A stretch of 64,000 nucleotides of DNA, taken from Hordeum vulgare subsp. vulgare. Taxonomy: Eukaryota; Streptophyta; Magnoliopsida; Poales; Poaceae. The notes beneath the pieces were generated by a model that saw nothing but the letters and a program-made list of their open reading frames with translations, had not been told where the DNA came from and did not search any database. The stretch is from assembly GCF_904849725.1 (NCBI RefSeq), contig NC_058520.1, positions 324,581,186 through 324,645,185 of the forward strand, read 5' to 3'. The position numbers and the translations under genes were made by a program. Shown here one piece after another: positions 33,407 to 45,306 of the stretch. The stretch's first letter is position 1; every line of letters begins with the position of its first letter.

Positions 33407-34406
33407 CTTATTCACTAAAAGAGTTAATGTCGAACTATTTGTGTGTCAAATATATGTGGACCATATTATATTTGGATCTAGTAACCAACATTTTAGTGAG
33501 AAGTTTGGAAGGTTGATGTCCGATAAGTATGAGATGTCCATGATGTGTGAGCTAAAATTCTTCCTTGGTTTGCAAATCAAGCAAAAGAGAGAAGGTACGT
33601 TTATCTCTCAAACCAAGTACATCAATGACTTAATCAAGATGTTCAACATCCAAGAGTTCAAACGTATGAAAACTCCCATGCCTACTAGTGGACATGTTGA
33701 CCTCACCATGGAGGACAAATCGGTTGATCAAAAGGTTTATCAATCAATGATTGGTTCATTGCTATACCTATGTGCCTCCCATACCAATATCATGTTGAGT
33801 GTTTGCATGTGTGCCCGATATCAAGCAACACCTAATGAGTGTCATCTAAAGGCTGTGAAAAGAATTATGAGATACTTGATACACACACCAAACTTTGGCA
33901 TATGGTATCCCAAGGGATCTACTTTTAATATTGTTCGCTATTTTGACTCGGACTATGTCGGAGACAAGGTTGATAAAAAATCCACCTCGGGTACATTTCA
34001 ATTTCTTGGGACATCTTTTGTGTCTTGGTCATCCAAGAAACAAAACGCGATATCTTTATCTACTTCTGAAGCGGAATACATTGCCACCATATCATGTTGT
34101 GCACAATTACTATGGATGACGTAAACTCTTAAGGACTATGGCATCCATATGAAACATATTCCATTGTTATTTGACAATGCAAGTGCTATAGAAATTGCCC
34201 ATAATCCTGTGCAACATTCACGAACTAAACATATTTAAGTGCGACATCATTTCATTCGTGATCATGTTGGTAAAGGAGATATTAATCTCAAGCATGTTCG
34301 TACCGACAAACAATTGGTTGATATCTTTACCAAGACACTTGACGAGAAAGTTCTTTGTCATTTAGGGAGTGAGTTGAACATCGTTGATGCTTCAAACTTG
34401 AGCTAG
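33407..34406 (+). pseudogene. C-terminal RT and RNase H of Sire3 pol
   Basis: The frame enters at LFTKRVNVELFVCQIYVDH: the RT active site is YVDH (33453-33464) instead of YVDD, so the second catalytic aspartate is lost. Then follow MSMMCELKFFLGLQIKQKR, FISQTKYINDLIKMFN, MKTPMPTSGHVDLT, SMIGSLLYLCASHTNIM and RIMRYLIHTPNFG. RNase H is seen as YFDSDYVGDKVDKKSTSG, SFVSWSSKKQNAIS and STSEAEYIATISCCAQLLW. A stop at about 34123 and another in the HI*VRHHF word precede the conserved pol end near 34404. The first part of pol was displaced by X-outer. Confidence 0.85.
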
Positions 34407-36369
34407 ACTCAATCGGATGCATGCAAGGGCATGAGCTTAGTTGATTATTCCATGATGCTATTGATATGACATTATCTTATATCTTGGAAACATATGCTCC
34501 CTTGTATTGCATCTACCTTTTTGTAGGTACTCGGAAGAGATACAGTCCACAAGATTGCCGTCAACTCACATCAAAAGCAATCTTGTCATGGCCAAGTATC
34601 AACAACCTTTTCTTCAGAGATGAAGCAAGAAGACAACAAGATCATATCCTTGACAACTATTTGATGAATGAATTCACTCTTGTCATTTAGATATATTATG
34701 TTCTTCCTTGCATGACTAACTAATGTAGTTGAAAAGTGAACCAAAACAACAAGTATAGCTCCAACTCAGGATGATCTTCATCAAAGTCGAGCATCCACAA
34801 CAAGTTCACCAACATGCCATGTCATCAATATCATCCGAAGGTATGTACTCATATCCTTGATAAAGCTTTACACCAAGTCATTAGGTAAATCAACTCAAGT
34901 GATATGAAGACATTAAATGCTTAATCGAAAAATGGTAACCCCACTTTACTCTTAATGATGAGTATGGCCTATGATCAAGCATTCTTGCTTGACTCCTCAA
35001 ATCAATATACTCTAGTATAGGTGACCTAGTCACGTCCCAACATCTAGATGAAGATTCTTGTATGTTTCATGTTTTGGTTGCATGCTTTCTTGGAACCATT
35101 CGATTCTCATCTATATGTATGTATATATTTAAAAAAAACATTTTCTATTTTTTTTGGTTTTGGATATTTTGTGTCTATTTGATTTCAGTAGTTGATATTT
35201 CATTGCAACTCGGTCTCTCCGATAAGGGTGAATCGGTCCTACCGATTTCTCCCACAAGCTAACATTTCATTCTCGGTTCTACCGAACCATATTGCCTGAG
35301 ACACTCCGAATTTTATAACTATCTATGACCTTTGTGATTTTCTTAGTATTCTAGATTAGTGCCAAAGGGGACGTATTCTTGTGACCCATCAATTGTCAAG
35401 GGGGAGAAAAACTTCGAAGGGGGAGAAACTCTAATGATCGCATAATATAAGAGGGATAAACATCTAGGATCCCTAACAAAAAGGGGGAGATATTTCAATG
35501 AACTCTTATCCCTACACAAAGGGGGAGAACTATAAAGGAACCCTTATCAAGTAGAAGAATCCAGTACCCGTTATTCTAAATGATCCCTTAGCCTCTGACC
35601 TTTTTGAAAATTAATTCCAAAGGGGGAGATATATGAAAGCGTCTAAATGATTATACCAAAGGGGAGATCTACCAAAGGGGAGATCTGCCAAAGGAGGAGA
35701 TATATCAAAGCCTTCCCATTCAGAGGGAGAGATACCATTAAGGGGAGAGATATAAAAAGTTTTATTTAAGTTTTATTGCCTACTTTGGTTTGAACTTGTC
35801 TCATCCTACCTATTCCCAATATCTACATGCTATGATGCAAGGGGGGAGGAAATTCTACATACTCATTCTTAGGGGAGAAAGTTCTAAATATTCTTGGAGA
35901 CATATCTATCATCAAATCATATTTCTCATATGTCTTCCATATCTTGGTACTTTTGAAGCTCTTTGCATCTTTATTATATAATAATCTTGTGTTATCAAAC
36001 ATTTGTTTTTCCAAGTGTACTCCGCCTGTTAAGATGCTAAAGAACCTCAAGGTAAGTTTATGCATCATATCCTTCTTCAGGATGATCTTTTGTCTCTTGC
36101 ACATATTGTTTGCAAGAGTGAGTCTTGAACATGGAAACCTTTCAATATCACATGTTTGACACATATAGCCAAGATTCACATGACTTGTCCTGTCCCCTCT
36201 ACTATGTGTGTGCTCTTGCAGTCCAAAACAAACATCTCTTAAAAGGGATTGCTCACATTTAGGGGGAGCTTGTATTAGTCATGTTTCTCTCAAAGCTGTC
36301 ATATTTTAATGCCTATCTTTATTTGAAGCTTTGATTATATGTTGTCATCAATCACCAAAAAGGGGAGAT
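34407..36369 (+). other. 3' non-coding region of Sire3 before the LTR
   Basis: No gene is supported. The part 34710-35010 is homologous to the minus-strand region 3000-3410 of Sire1. CGGT/ACCG words occur at 35205-35300. From 35390 a purine-rich repeat block follows (separate entry). The last 350 bp match Sire2 25647-25982 and end in AAAAAGGGGAGAT at 36357-36369, the functional-looking polypurine tract. Confidence 0.65.
35390..35760 (+). repeat. Multiplied polypurine-tract-like repeats
   Basis: At least eight copies of AAAGGGGGAGA-like purine runs occur within 370 bp (for example CAAGGGGGAGAAAAA, AAAAAGGGGGAGATA, CACAAAGGGGGAGAAC, CCAAAGGGGAGATCT twice). Sireviruses are known for multiplied polypurine tracts ahead of the 3' LTR. 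The real primer tract is the last one, at 36357-36369. Confidence 0.7.
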
Positions 36370-36932
36370 TGAAAGCACATATGCTCCCTTGGTGGTTTTG
36401 ATAATTCATGACAACATACATTTTCTCTTGGACTAACACTTTTACCTAGTATATTTTAGGTATAGTCCACATACATGATTGGCTAAGGATTGTGTTGAGA
36501 AGCCCCTTTATGCAAGGAAAGAAATAGGATTGCCAAAACTTCAAACTACAAGACTCTACATTTTATATTTGTGACCAATCACATTTGAGTCCATTGGAAA
36601 GACAATACTATTAAAAGGGGGTGAGGTATTTATGATGAATTGGTTGCGCAAGTGCTTAGAGATAGCCACCAAATATACTGAGCCATTCTCTCACAAAATT
36701 CTCTATCCAAAACCTAAACATCAAAATTGGTGCCACCAAAAATTTCCACTCGACCCTAGCATTTTTTTGAGAGACAGAAACTATGCCAAACCATAAAAGC
36801 TCGGTACCAACAAATTTCACTTCCGTGCCACCAAAAATTAGTAACCAACTTTCTGGTGTGCCGATATCAAGAATCAGAATTTCTGAGTTTTGAAATTGGT
36901 CTCACCGAGATTTGGAAACTACCCTAGGTGAC
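36370..36932 (+). repeat. 3' LTR of Sire3, segment 1 of 3
   Basis: It starts TGAAAGCACATATGCTCCC and is collinear with 25983-26545. It breaks at CCCTAGGTGAC, where GTGAC (36928-36932) is the left TSD of the Tat-lineage element. Confidence 0.85.
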
Positions 36933-37482
36933 TGTCGTGATTTTGTCATGGCAGATGCCCTCGTGGAAGGACCTAGTGATGGAGCCATCGCACCTTGGTG
37001 GTGACTCCAAGAGGGTGAGTAGAAGCGAGACTCGGGTTTATCCAGGTTCGGCCCCTCCTGTGGAGGTAAAAGCGTACGTCCTTCTTTGTGTATATTGACG
37101 ATGGATTCGATTACAAGGGGGGCGTAACTCGCCTCACCTAGCTCTTGATGAATTCTAACTTAGTCTATCTGCCCTAGAGACTCGCCTTTATATACAGATT
37201 GAGGCCCTAGGGGTTACAAAGTCCTGGCCACGTTATAAACCGTGACTCTCCATATATCTAAGTCGTCGTGTTTTCGAAGCAAGGAAACCTCCTTGGCGAC
37301 TTATCTTCTCCATCAATCCTGAACCGCCATCTAGCTCACGGACCCTGGCGGCCTTTTATCGAAGATCTCCCAACGCACCTTAGGCCCTGGGCCCAGGCTT
37401 ACACTGACCATGTATGTATGTGTCCCCGCTTTCCTGACCCGGCCCAATAGGGCGGGTCATATCGCAAGTAATATCCCCAACA
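36933..37482 (-). repeat. 3' LTR of the Tat-lineage element
   Basis: This 550 bp LTR has plus-strand ends TGTCGTGATTTTGTC and AATATCCCCAACA. The minus-strand TATA box GTATATAAAGG is at 37185-37195. It differs from the 5' LTR by several transitions in the first 40 bp and by extra sequence around 36975-37045. The polypurine tract on the minus strand (AATATGGGGCCTAA) is at 37483-37496. Confidence 0.88.
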
Positions 37483-37613
37483 TTAGGCCCCATATTGACT
37501 TGAATTCTATCACACCAATAAACCTTTACACTTGTCTTCAGTGACTTAAATTACCTCCGTCCTTTCTTCAATAAGCAACGATCCGCCAATTTTCACAAAT
37601 TGCTTGAGTCGCC

Positions 37614-40600
37614 ATGTCATTTATTGGTGACATCACCTTCTCCACTATTCCCGAGATTTTGATGACATCACTTCCAATGGATCTTTTCGTCTTTATCCTG
37701 TTATCCCGAAAATCTAGGCGCCATTATTTTCGGTTTTCAATTTGTCGCCTCGATTTTCGCGCCTGCCGTTTCAACCCTACCTCCATTCCATTTCCTCGGC
37801 TGCGTCGTCTTCCTCGAGCTTGCATCTCGACCACCTCGCCATCGTCGAACCTCTGTCATGGACCAACCGTTTCCCAGGCTGGTCGAGGGGGTGGTCTCCG
37901 TCGCAGAACCTCCGCGACCTTCTTCCGTCGTCGCCTTCCTCCTTCGGGTAAGTTCCCTTTCTCCATTAGGGCTAGATCTTGAACCCCATATCTCTTAGGG
38001 TAGCACCAAAACTCCATGAATGCTAGATCCTCTTACCATCAACCCGTCCAAGCATGGTATTTTAGATCCTTCCTCGTGGCAATAAACTATGGTAGTCCCA
38101 TCGCGCTCCCTAGCCAGTTGTATTCTTCCTCCATTGCTTTATAGACCCACACATTGTTTTCGCAGTGTTTTCATGTTCTTAGCACCTGAATTTTCAGCAA
38201 GTATTATTTTCTCAAATAGAACTATCCGTATATCTGTAAATTATCTCTCGCTGTTGGAAACATGTTTGTCCTCAATTGGGAATATCCTTAAGGAAACCTT
38301 TAGAGCCACAACCCGCCCTCAATGCTACGGCGAGTTACATCTCCCTTGTAGATATGCTTCCAACCGTTGGCTCGCAAGTTATCATTCCATAGGTCCTCAC
38401 AATCTGCCAATCTTTTTTTTGTAGTCGTGGGTACCATCTCTAAATGTAACTCGCTGCCAACAGAAGTCAATGACGCTTATCTTGAGAAATTTGTAAAAGT
38501 GGGTAATCTTGAGCCCAAGGAAATCATCGGCTGGCGAACCGCCTTTGGGGAAACAACACCTCAACCCGCCGAAGGGGAAGTAGTCATTTTTGCTGATCAC
38601 CTTGAGCGAGGCTTCAAGCCGCCCGGATCAAAATTCTTCAGAGACGCCTTGCACTTCTTCAACCTTCATCCCCAAGATTTGGGGCCAAACTCCATCACTA
38701 ACCTGTGTCAGTTCCAAGTGTTCTGTGAAGCTTATCTGCAAATAGAGCCCACTGTATTGTTGTTCAGGAAACTTTTCTATCTGAACCACCAGACTGAGTT
38801 TGCCAACACGCCTTGCTTAGAGCTTGGGGGAGTTAATATCCAGTGACGTTTGGTATGGTACGTCTTGAATGCGGGTTTTCGGCCGTTACATTGCCTAGCC
38901 ATCCCAAAGGTTGGGAAAAGACTTGGTTCTACTGCCTCGACACCTCTCCATCCAATGAAAACCCTTTACCGGGTTTCAGGGAAGAACGTCTGCCCATGGC
39001 CTTCAAGTTGCCGGAAAAGCTAAGTGAAGAAGAGGAAGCCACGTTTGACCCTATCTTTCCAAATCAGAAGGCCCTCACCGTCAATGGTCTTACTGGGATC
39101 GATCTGATCCGCTGCTGGGTGGAGTGAAGATTCATGCCCTTAAGCCGCCGGGACGGCTTGATGTGTGAATACAATGGCGACTTAAACCACCCCAATTCTT
39201 TTAAAAGGTGAGGCTTTTGGAAGAGGACATTGTCGAGATTGTGAAGAAAATAAGTGGCGAGCCCATTGAGAATTGCTCCAAAATTGGGCTTAAACCTTTT
39301 TGTGTTTCCAACCCGGCTCTAGAGGTAAACAATCCAAGTCGCCATTTTAGCTTTTCAATGTACTCATTCATGTTTCTGATGTGAGCTTTTCATCATGTCA
39401 ATCAGAGGGATTCGGCGTTTTGGTCCCGAAGGCCCAAGACAATCATCAAGAAAACGACCAAACCCGCCCCTAAGACGAAGAAGAAGAACAAAGGCAAAGC
39501 CGCAACAAAAGAGTCATCCCTCGTTGGTGAGTCTCGGGCCGCCGAAGAACAATCAGAGGTAAAACTCTCTTGTCTTTATTGCTTTTAATCTGACTTGTAC
39601 TAACGCTTTGTTACCTTTGTTCATAGGATGTTGACTTTGAGAGCCAGGATGAAGATGTCGAGGTAATTTCCATTTGTTCCAGCTCAACTTCTTCTCCCCC
39701 CAAGTCGGCCAGGCGAATCTGTAGGAAAGTTCCCATGTCTTACCCAGATGCTCATCTGGATCCCAATTTCCTTTTGAAGAAGGTGAGTTAAACACCCAAA
39801 CGTCACACTCGAAGAAACTCTTGGGACCTAGTGTCCGGCTTGCCTGAGAAAACAACTGGTCACAAACGACAGAACGAGGTATGTTACTGCAAGCATCTCT
39901 TCCTTCTTGTGCAAGATATTCTCGTGATTTACGCAATCTTTGAATCCTTATCCATCAGGTTTCACCTCCTTCATCTGGCAACTCAGCTATGTCGACTCTC
40001 CCCCCAATGATTCGTTTTCAGGGGTAAGTTCCTTTACTGACATGTTCTTTCGGATGTCAATGTTTCCATCTCAACGTTGGTGTCATTGTTTCTCACGGCG
40101 CAGGCAAAGAAAAGGAAAACCGGCGACTCATCTTCTGCTCCCAAAGCGGCTGAAGTGTTTGGTATGAGTACCTCCGTCCCACAGGCTCCATAAGAACGAG
40201 CTGAAATTCATGACGATATTTTTGATGATTTTCCTGACATCCGGGTCAACCCTTCAAGCCCTCAAAAGGAAGTGACTGAAAACGTCAACCCGCCCAGTCC
40301 TTCTAAGGTGCTTGAAGACCCAGATTCACTCGTTGTTACTGGTACCGGCTATTCTAAGCCTGCAACCGTGGTGTTAACCAAACACGCACCAAAAGATGCC
40401 CAAGTATTTGAAGAGAAAGATATCACCAAGCTGAAGCTTCCCAATTATGAAAAATTGGAGTTTGAGGAACTATACTCTGGTTTTGTGAGCCGCCTCGAGA
40501 CAAGCCATGAGATGGAGAAGAGCTTGGCCAACATGATGCGGATAAAACATGAGGCATAATATCCTTTAATCTTATTGACATGTCCTCCCATTGGCCCTTC

Positions 40601-42014
40601 AAAGGATGAGTCATCCATGACGAATCGTGCATTTGTGTCATCTTCAACCTGTTGCCCCCAAGGGCCGGGTCATCTTTTGAAAGATGAGCCGGGTCTGTGG
40701 TCTGTATTTGAACAAAAGCTTGAACCAGTAGCCCCAAGGGCCGGGTCATCTTTTCAAAGATGAACCGGGTCTTTAACTTGTATTTGAACAAAAGCTTGAA
40801 CCAGTAGCCCCCAAGGGCCGGGTCATCTTTTTATAGATGAACCGGGTCTTCAACTTTGATTTGAGCAAAAATCTTCAAGCTATAGCCCCCAAGGGCTGGG
40901 TCATATTTTTAAAGATGGGCCGGGTCTTGTTTGAAGGTATGACCTTTAAAAGAGTTGAATCATACATTAGCACCCAAGTGTGAGGGATGTTGCTTGCAAT
41001 GGTCCTGAAACTTGCTTTCCCGATGTTTGTTGCAGGAATCATTGACTCGGGCTGACTCAACTATGGCTGGCTTGAAACAAAGACTGACAGAGTAGCAGGA
41101 TGCTCGAGCTAAGTTTGAAGAAAAGTTTCGCCTTGCTCTAATTGACATGGAAAAGATGAAAGCAGAGCACAAAAAGTTTGAAGACAAGGCCCATGCTGAG
41201 AAAGCTGCCGTTTTGAAAAGGGTGGAACAAGCCGAAGAGAAACTGAAAGCCGACGTACAAGAACTCTCCAGCTTGAAATATCATATGTCCAAGATGACCA
41301 AGGCCATATTTGTTAAGGGTCAATTACCTCCTTCTAGAAGTGCTTTGTACAACCTTGCAACCACTTATGATCCTGCTTTTTCACTTGTAGGTCCTCGAGC
41401 CGCCACCCTGCAGAATGACTGCATTTTGAAGCTGAAGGCGATCTATACTTTGACAGAACAGCTATACACCGGTGGTGTGATGACCATGAAGTCTGTTATG
41501 GGCAATAGGGAGCCCATAAAATCCATCAAGCATATGTTGGGTTACTTGTCAACATTGCCACCCCAGATAGAGTAGCTAAAGAGGTCAGCCGCCCGCAAGG
41601 GAGCGTAACTGCCCTAAGCCAGTGATTGGCCTATGCTCCAGAACTTAAGCCGGAAGAGGTGACTGGTGGATTTCCAGAGCTAAAGGATGATGGGTCAGAT
41701 TTCACTAAGGAGGACTACCACCGTTGTGTAAAAGAATCTCGCTTTGCAGCGACTCAGCTAGCGGCCGTCCTGGATTTAGGCAAATATCAGGCGGCTTATG
41801 ATGAGCACGTCAAAAGGTGAACCCTCCTTCGTATGACATCACCAGCCTGACTCCGCGGTGCCGTAAGAATCCTTTTGACTTTGATGTCGATCTGCCCACC
41901 ATATTGACAGATGAAGATGAGCTCCACGCCTTGACCAATTACAATTGGAAATTGGGTGACTTACAGATCGAAGATGGCGAAAGCTCGAGGCAGGATAACC
42001 TGGAAGCGGCTTGA
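37614..42014 (+). pseudogene. Multi-exon antisense gene of the Tat element ('putative gypsy-type transposon' domain protein)
   Basis: Plus-strand exons with good splice sites can be traced: exon 1 to 37947 (donor GTAAGT), acceptor TTTTTTTTGTAG at 38424; 38425-39324 (GTAAAC); 39406-39558 (GTAAAA); 39627-39878 (GTATGT); 39959-40023 (GTAAGT); 40104-40553 (donor GC instead of GT); 41036-42014. Exon 2 carries the domain annotated in Pfam as 'putative gypsy type transposon' (Transposase_28, from memory): PKEIIGWRTAFGE, EGEVVIFADHLERGF, FFNLHPQDLGPNSI and GWEKTWFYC, with RCWVE further on. Later exons are lysine-rich (KKTTKPAPKTKKKNKGK) and then a Lys/Glu coiled coil (EKMKAEHKKFEDKAHAEKAA). The end has CRKNPFDFDVDLP and WKLGDLQIEDGE. 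Stops at 38844, 39124, 40191, 41095 and 41573 make it a pseudogene. Function is unknown; it is antisense to gag-pol. Confidence 0.75.
40654..40925 (+). repeat. Tandem 76-77 bp repeats in an intron of the antisense gene
   Basis: Units begin GCCCC(C)AAGGGCCGGGTCATC at about 40654, 40731, 40807 and 40884 (the last partial). Each contains a short inverted repeat (CATCTTTTGAAAGATG-type), then CCGGGTCT and a TTTGAACAAAAGCTTGAACC spacer. The array lies wholly between the exon ending at 40553 and the acceptor at 41035. Confidence 0.8.
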
Positions 42015-43089
42015 GTCAAACTGACATGAAGATTATCTGCAGAGAATACTTTGATCCTTTATGGCCGGGTTATGTTTCCTGGTATGGCCTGCTGAGCCAT
42101 GTAATAGTCTAGGATTTTGAAAACAGTATGATAATTGTACCTTGTGATGGTGTTGAAAGTTTCAACCTTCATTAACATGAATCGCCTTTCCTAATGCTTT
42201 TCCATGTTTGACAAGAAAGATCTTTTCCCTGTTTATCAGAGAAAAACAATAAGCCGGCTCAATGAGTCGCGGCGGGTTATGATAGAGTTTTATGAAACGT
42301 TTGGGCTGTGCCACAAAGATAGTCATAAAGTTTGTCGTCCCAATGAGCTACGACAGGATAGGACGAGTTTGCAAGACTCTAGTGATACCCCGAGAGAGCT
42401 TTTGCAACATCCCGAGTTGTTTAGACCGGCTGATCAGGCGTGAGTCAAGCTTCAGTGAAGAAGGTTCAGTGAACCCTTGGTTTGTCTATTTTCCATGTGC
42501 CGGCTCCCGCTAGCACCCTTCACGTTTTAACCAAGGCAAGTTCAGGGTCCAAAAAGTGGATTGACTCGCCAAGAGTACATGGGACCATAGGGCGAGTCGC
42601 CAAACACACAGTCCAGTATAACCATTGTAATGCGTTAATTTTTCGCTAGCCAAGAGGGTATTCAGGCTGAGCTCAATGAGAAGAAGCCCCCAAGTGACCT
42701 ATGATTAGGGAAAAGTCAGACATAGGATTGCAGAAGCGTGTACGCTCTTACTGCAAAATGACTTGGGAGCTAGTAGACCCCAAGTAAGCCGGCTTAATTC
42801 TCAAAGCCATATAGGGTGCCCATGTTTGAACCGTGCAACGTGGCAACTTTGGTTCTCTTTGGCATACCAACATCGAGTTTTGAAATAAGAGCAGTGTGGC
42901 GACTTATGCTCTTTGATGCTGATAGCGTCCATGCTTGGACGACTTATGAAACAATAAACACTCATGCTTTCAAGAAGCTAAAATGGCAGAAACCCCAAAG
43001 TTCGTGGGCGCCGACTTAATTGCTTTATATATATATATAAAGAGAGATTACAAAACTAAATTCTATACATAGATAAGGAGCCAGTGGCT
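42015..43089. other. Region between the converging antisense gene and pol
   Basis: It holds the tail of the plus-strand gene and the sequence after integrase on the minus strand. A (TA) microsatellite lies at 43025-43041. Small ORFs such as 42204-42443 have no recognisable domain. Nothing else is supported. Confidence 0.6.
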
Positions 43090-44594
43090 CTAAGTATAGT
43101 ATTGCCTTAAGTGAGCGATGTTCCATGGTCGGGTCATCTCGACCTCTGTTGTTGGCCTATCTGGGCGAAGATCCACCAGGTAGTATGAACCATTGTGAAG
43201 AGTCTTGGTGACGACAAAAGGTCCTTCCCACGGTGGGGATAACTTATGCATACCGGTATGATCCTGAATCAACCGGAGCACTAAGTCGCCCTCCTGAAAG
43301 ACTCGACATTTGAATCGGCGGCTATGATAGCGTCGCAAGTCATGTTGATAAACCGCGGATCATGACGAGACCAAGTCGCATTCTTCCTCTAGGGCGTCCA
43401 ATGAATCTTGACGCGCCGGCTCGTTGTCTTGTTCCACATAAGTGGCGACTCGTGGCGAGTCGTGTCTTATGTCACTTGGTAATAGTGCCTTTGTTCCATA
43501 TACCAAGGAAAAGGGCGTGTAACCAGTAGACCGATTAGGGGTGGTTCTAATGCTTCATAAAACCGAAGGCAACTCTTCAACCCAACATCCCGAAGTACGT
43601 TCCAGAGGTACCATAAGCCGGGGCTTGATTCCCTACAATATTTCTTGATTTGCCCTCTCTAGCTGTCCATTAGATTGAGGGTGTGCATCTATAGAAACAT
43701 CAAGCTAGATGTGCTCCTTTGCGCAAAACTCTTGCATGGCGCCTTTGGATAGATTAGTACCATTATCAGTAATAATACTATGAGGATACCCGAAGTGAAA
43801 AATCAATTTTTTGAGGAACTCGACGGCCGTGTCTGCATCACAACTGCTGACTGGTTTTGCTTCAACCCACTTGGTAAACTTGTCAACTGCCACCAATAGG
43901 TGAGTCTTCTTATTAGATGACATTTTGAAAGGACCAACCATGTCCAGCCCCAGAACGCAAAAGGCCATGTAATTGAGATCATTCGTAATTCCTGAGCCGG
44001 CACATGCATCCGACGCCCACATTTTTGGCATCCGTCACATCTGCGCACTATATCCTTAGCATCTGCATGGGCTGTCAACCAGTAAAATCCATGCCTAAAG
44101 GCTTTAGACACCAAAGATCCTGACACGGAGTGATGACCACAATCGCTTGCATGTATCTCGTTGAGAATTGCACACCCTTCCTCAGATGAGACACACCTTT
44201 GAAAGATTGCAGAAGTGCTTCGCTTGTGTAACTCGCCTTTATGTATGATCATGGACTTGCACCGACGGATAATTTGGCAAGCCAACAACTCATCAGTAGG
44301 TAACTCGCCTCGTGCTAGATACGCCATATAAGGGAACGCCCAATCCGGGGTAGCACGCAGAGCCGCCACAAGTTGAGACTCTGGCTCAGGAACTGCTAAG
44401 TCCTCCTCCGAAGGCAATTTTACTGAAGGGTTATGCAATACATCCAAAAATACGTTAGGGGGAACTGTCTTACGCTGTGAGTCGAGTCGTGAAAGAGCAT
44501 CAGCTGCCTCGTTGAGTCGACGATCAATATGATCAACCTGATAACCATGAAAATGACCCGCCACATCTAACACGGCACGTCTATATGCTGCCAT
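43090..44594 (-). pseudogene. Gypsy integrase of the Tat element
   Basis: The minus-strand frames read first ADALSRLDSQRKTVPPN (end of the RNase H/tether), then the HHCC zinc module (EIHASDCGHHSV ... RRCDGCQKCG). The catalytic core follows in another frame: GLDMVGPFKMSS (first D), YPHSIITDNGTNLS (second D) and, near 43680, AHPQSNGQLERAN with the catalytic E, then a stop. The C-terminal domain at 43338-43090 reads DLVLRLIQDHTGMHKLSPPW, EGPFVVTKTLHNGSYYL and WNIAHLRQYY. No chromodomain is visible, as expected for the Tat lineage. At least one frameshift (about 43960-44030) and stops break the frame. Integrase lies downstream of RNase H, the Gypsy order. Confidence 0.88.
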
Positions 44595-45306
44595 CAGGGG
44601 ATCTTTGGAATCCCATGTGCCAGAGAATTGCTACGCCACTAGGTCTGAGTCGCCCAAGCATCTGACTCAACTGAGGTTCATCTCTTTGGCGATTCTAAGC
44701 CCATGGAGCAAAGCTTCGTATTCTGTCGCATTGTTGGTAGACAAGAACATGAGTCGGAGGACATAGCAAAACTTGTCACCCCGAGGTGAGGTCAACACCA
44801 CACCAGCCCGGAGCCTTCTAGCTGCCTAGACCCATCAAAATGGATAGTCCAATACGGGTGGTCAGGTTTGTCCTCTCGAATTTGTAACTCGGTCCAATTG
44901 TTGATGAAATCCACTAAGGCCTGAGACTTGATCACCATGCGAGGTGTATATTTCACATGGTGGGGTCCAAGCTCAATGTCCACTTAGCAATCCGCCCGGT
45001 TGCTTCACGGTTCTGTATGATATCAGCAAGCGGTGCAGAACTGGCCATCGTGATTGGATGCTCCTAAAAGTAGCGTTTTAATTTTCGACTCGCCATGAAG
45101 ATCCCATAAACTAACTTCTTCCAGTGCGGGTAATGGTCTTTGGAGAGGGTTAGGACTTCGCTGACAAAGTAGACCAGTCTTTTAACTGGGTATTCCTTCC
45201 CTTCCACTTTGCGCTCGACGACTCCTCCTACGCTTACTGCTTTAGAATTGGTGGCAATGTATAGGAGCATAGGCTCTTCGTCAATTCGAGCGGCTAAGAC
45301 AGGCGG
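44595..45306 (-). pseudogene. RNase H / tether part of Tat pol, second half (3' of the nested solo LTR)
   Basis: The 45306-45064 part reads PPVLAARIDEEPMLLYIAT, VVERKVEGKEYPVKRLVYFV and LSKDHYPHWKKLVYGIFMAS, the RT-connection/RNase H start usual for Gypsy elements. The 44983-44792 part has YTPRMVIKSQALVDFINNWT and PYWTIHFDGSRQLEGSG, the second RNase H typical of Tat-lineage elements. Stops and frame changes separate the parts. The left-hand neighbour is integrase; the right-hand neighbour is the nested LTR that interrupts the pol frame at 45307. Confidence 0.8.

Noticed and set aside
43025..43041. Possible promoter in a TATATA run
   Set aside because: It is a plain TA microsatellite between converging transposon genes, with no supporting context.
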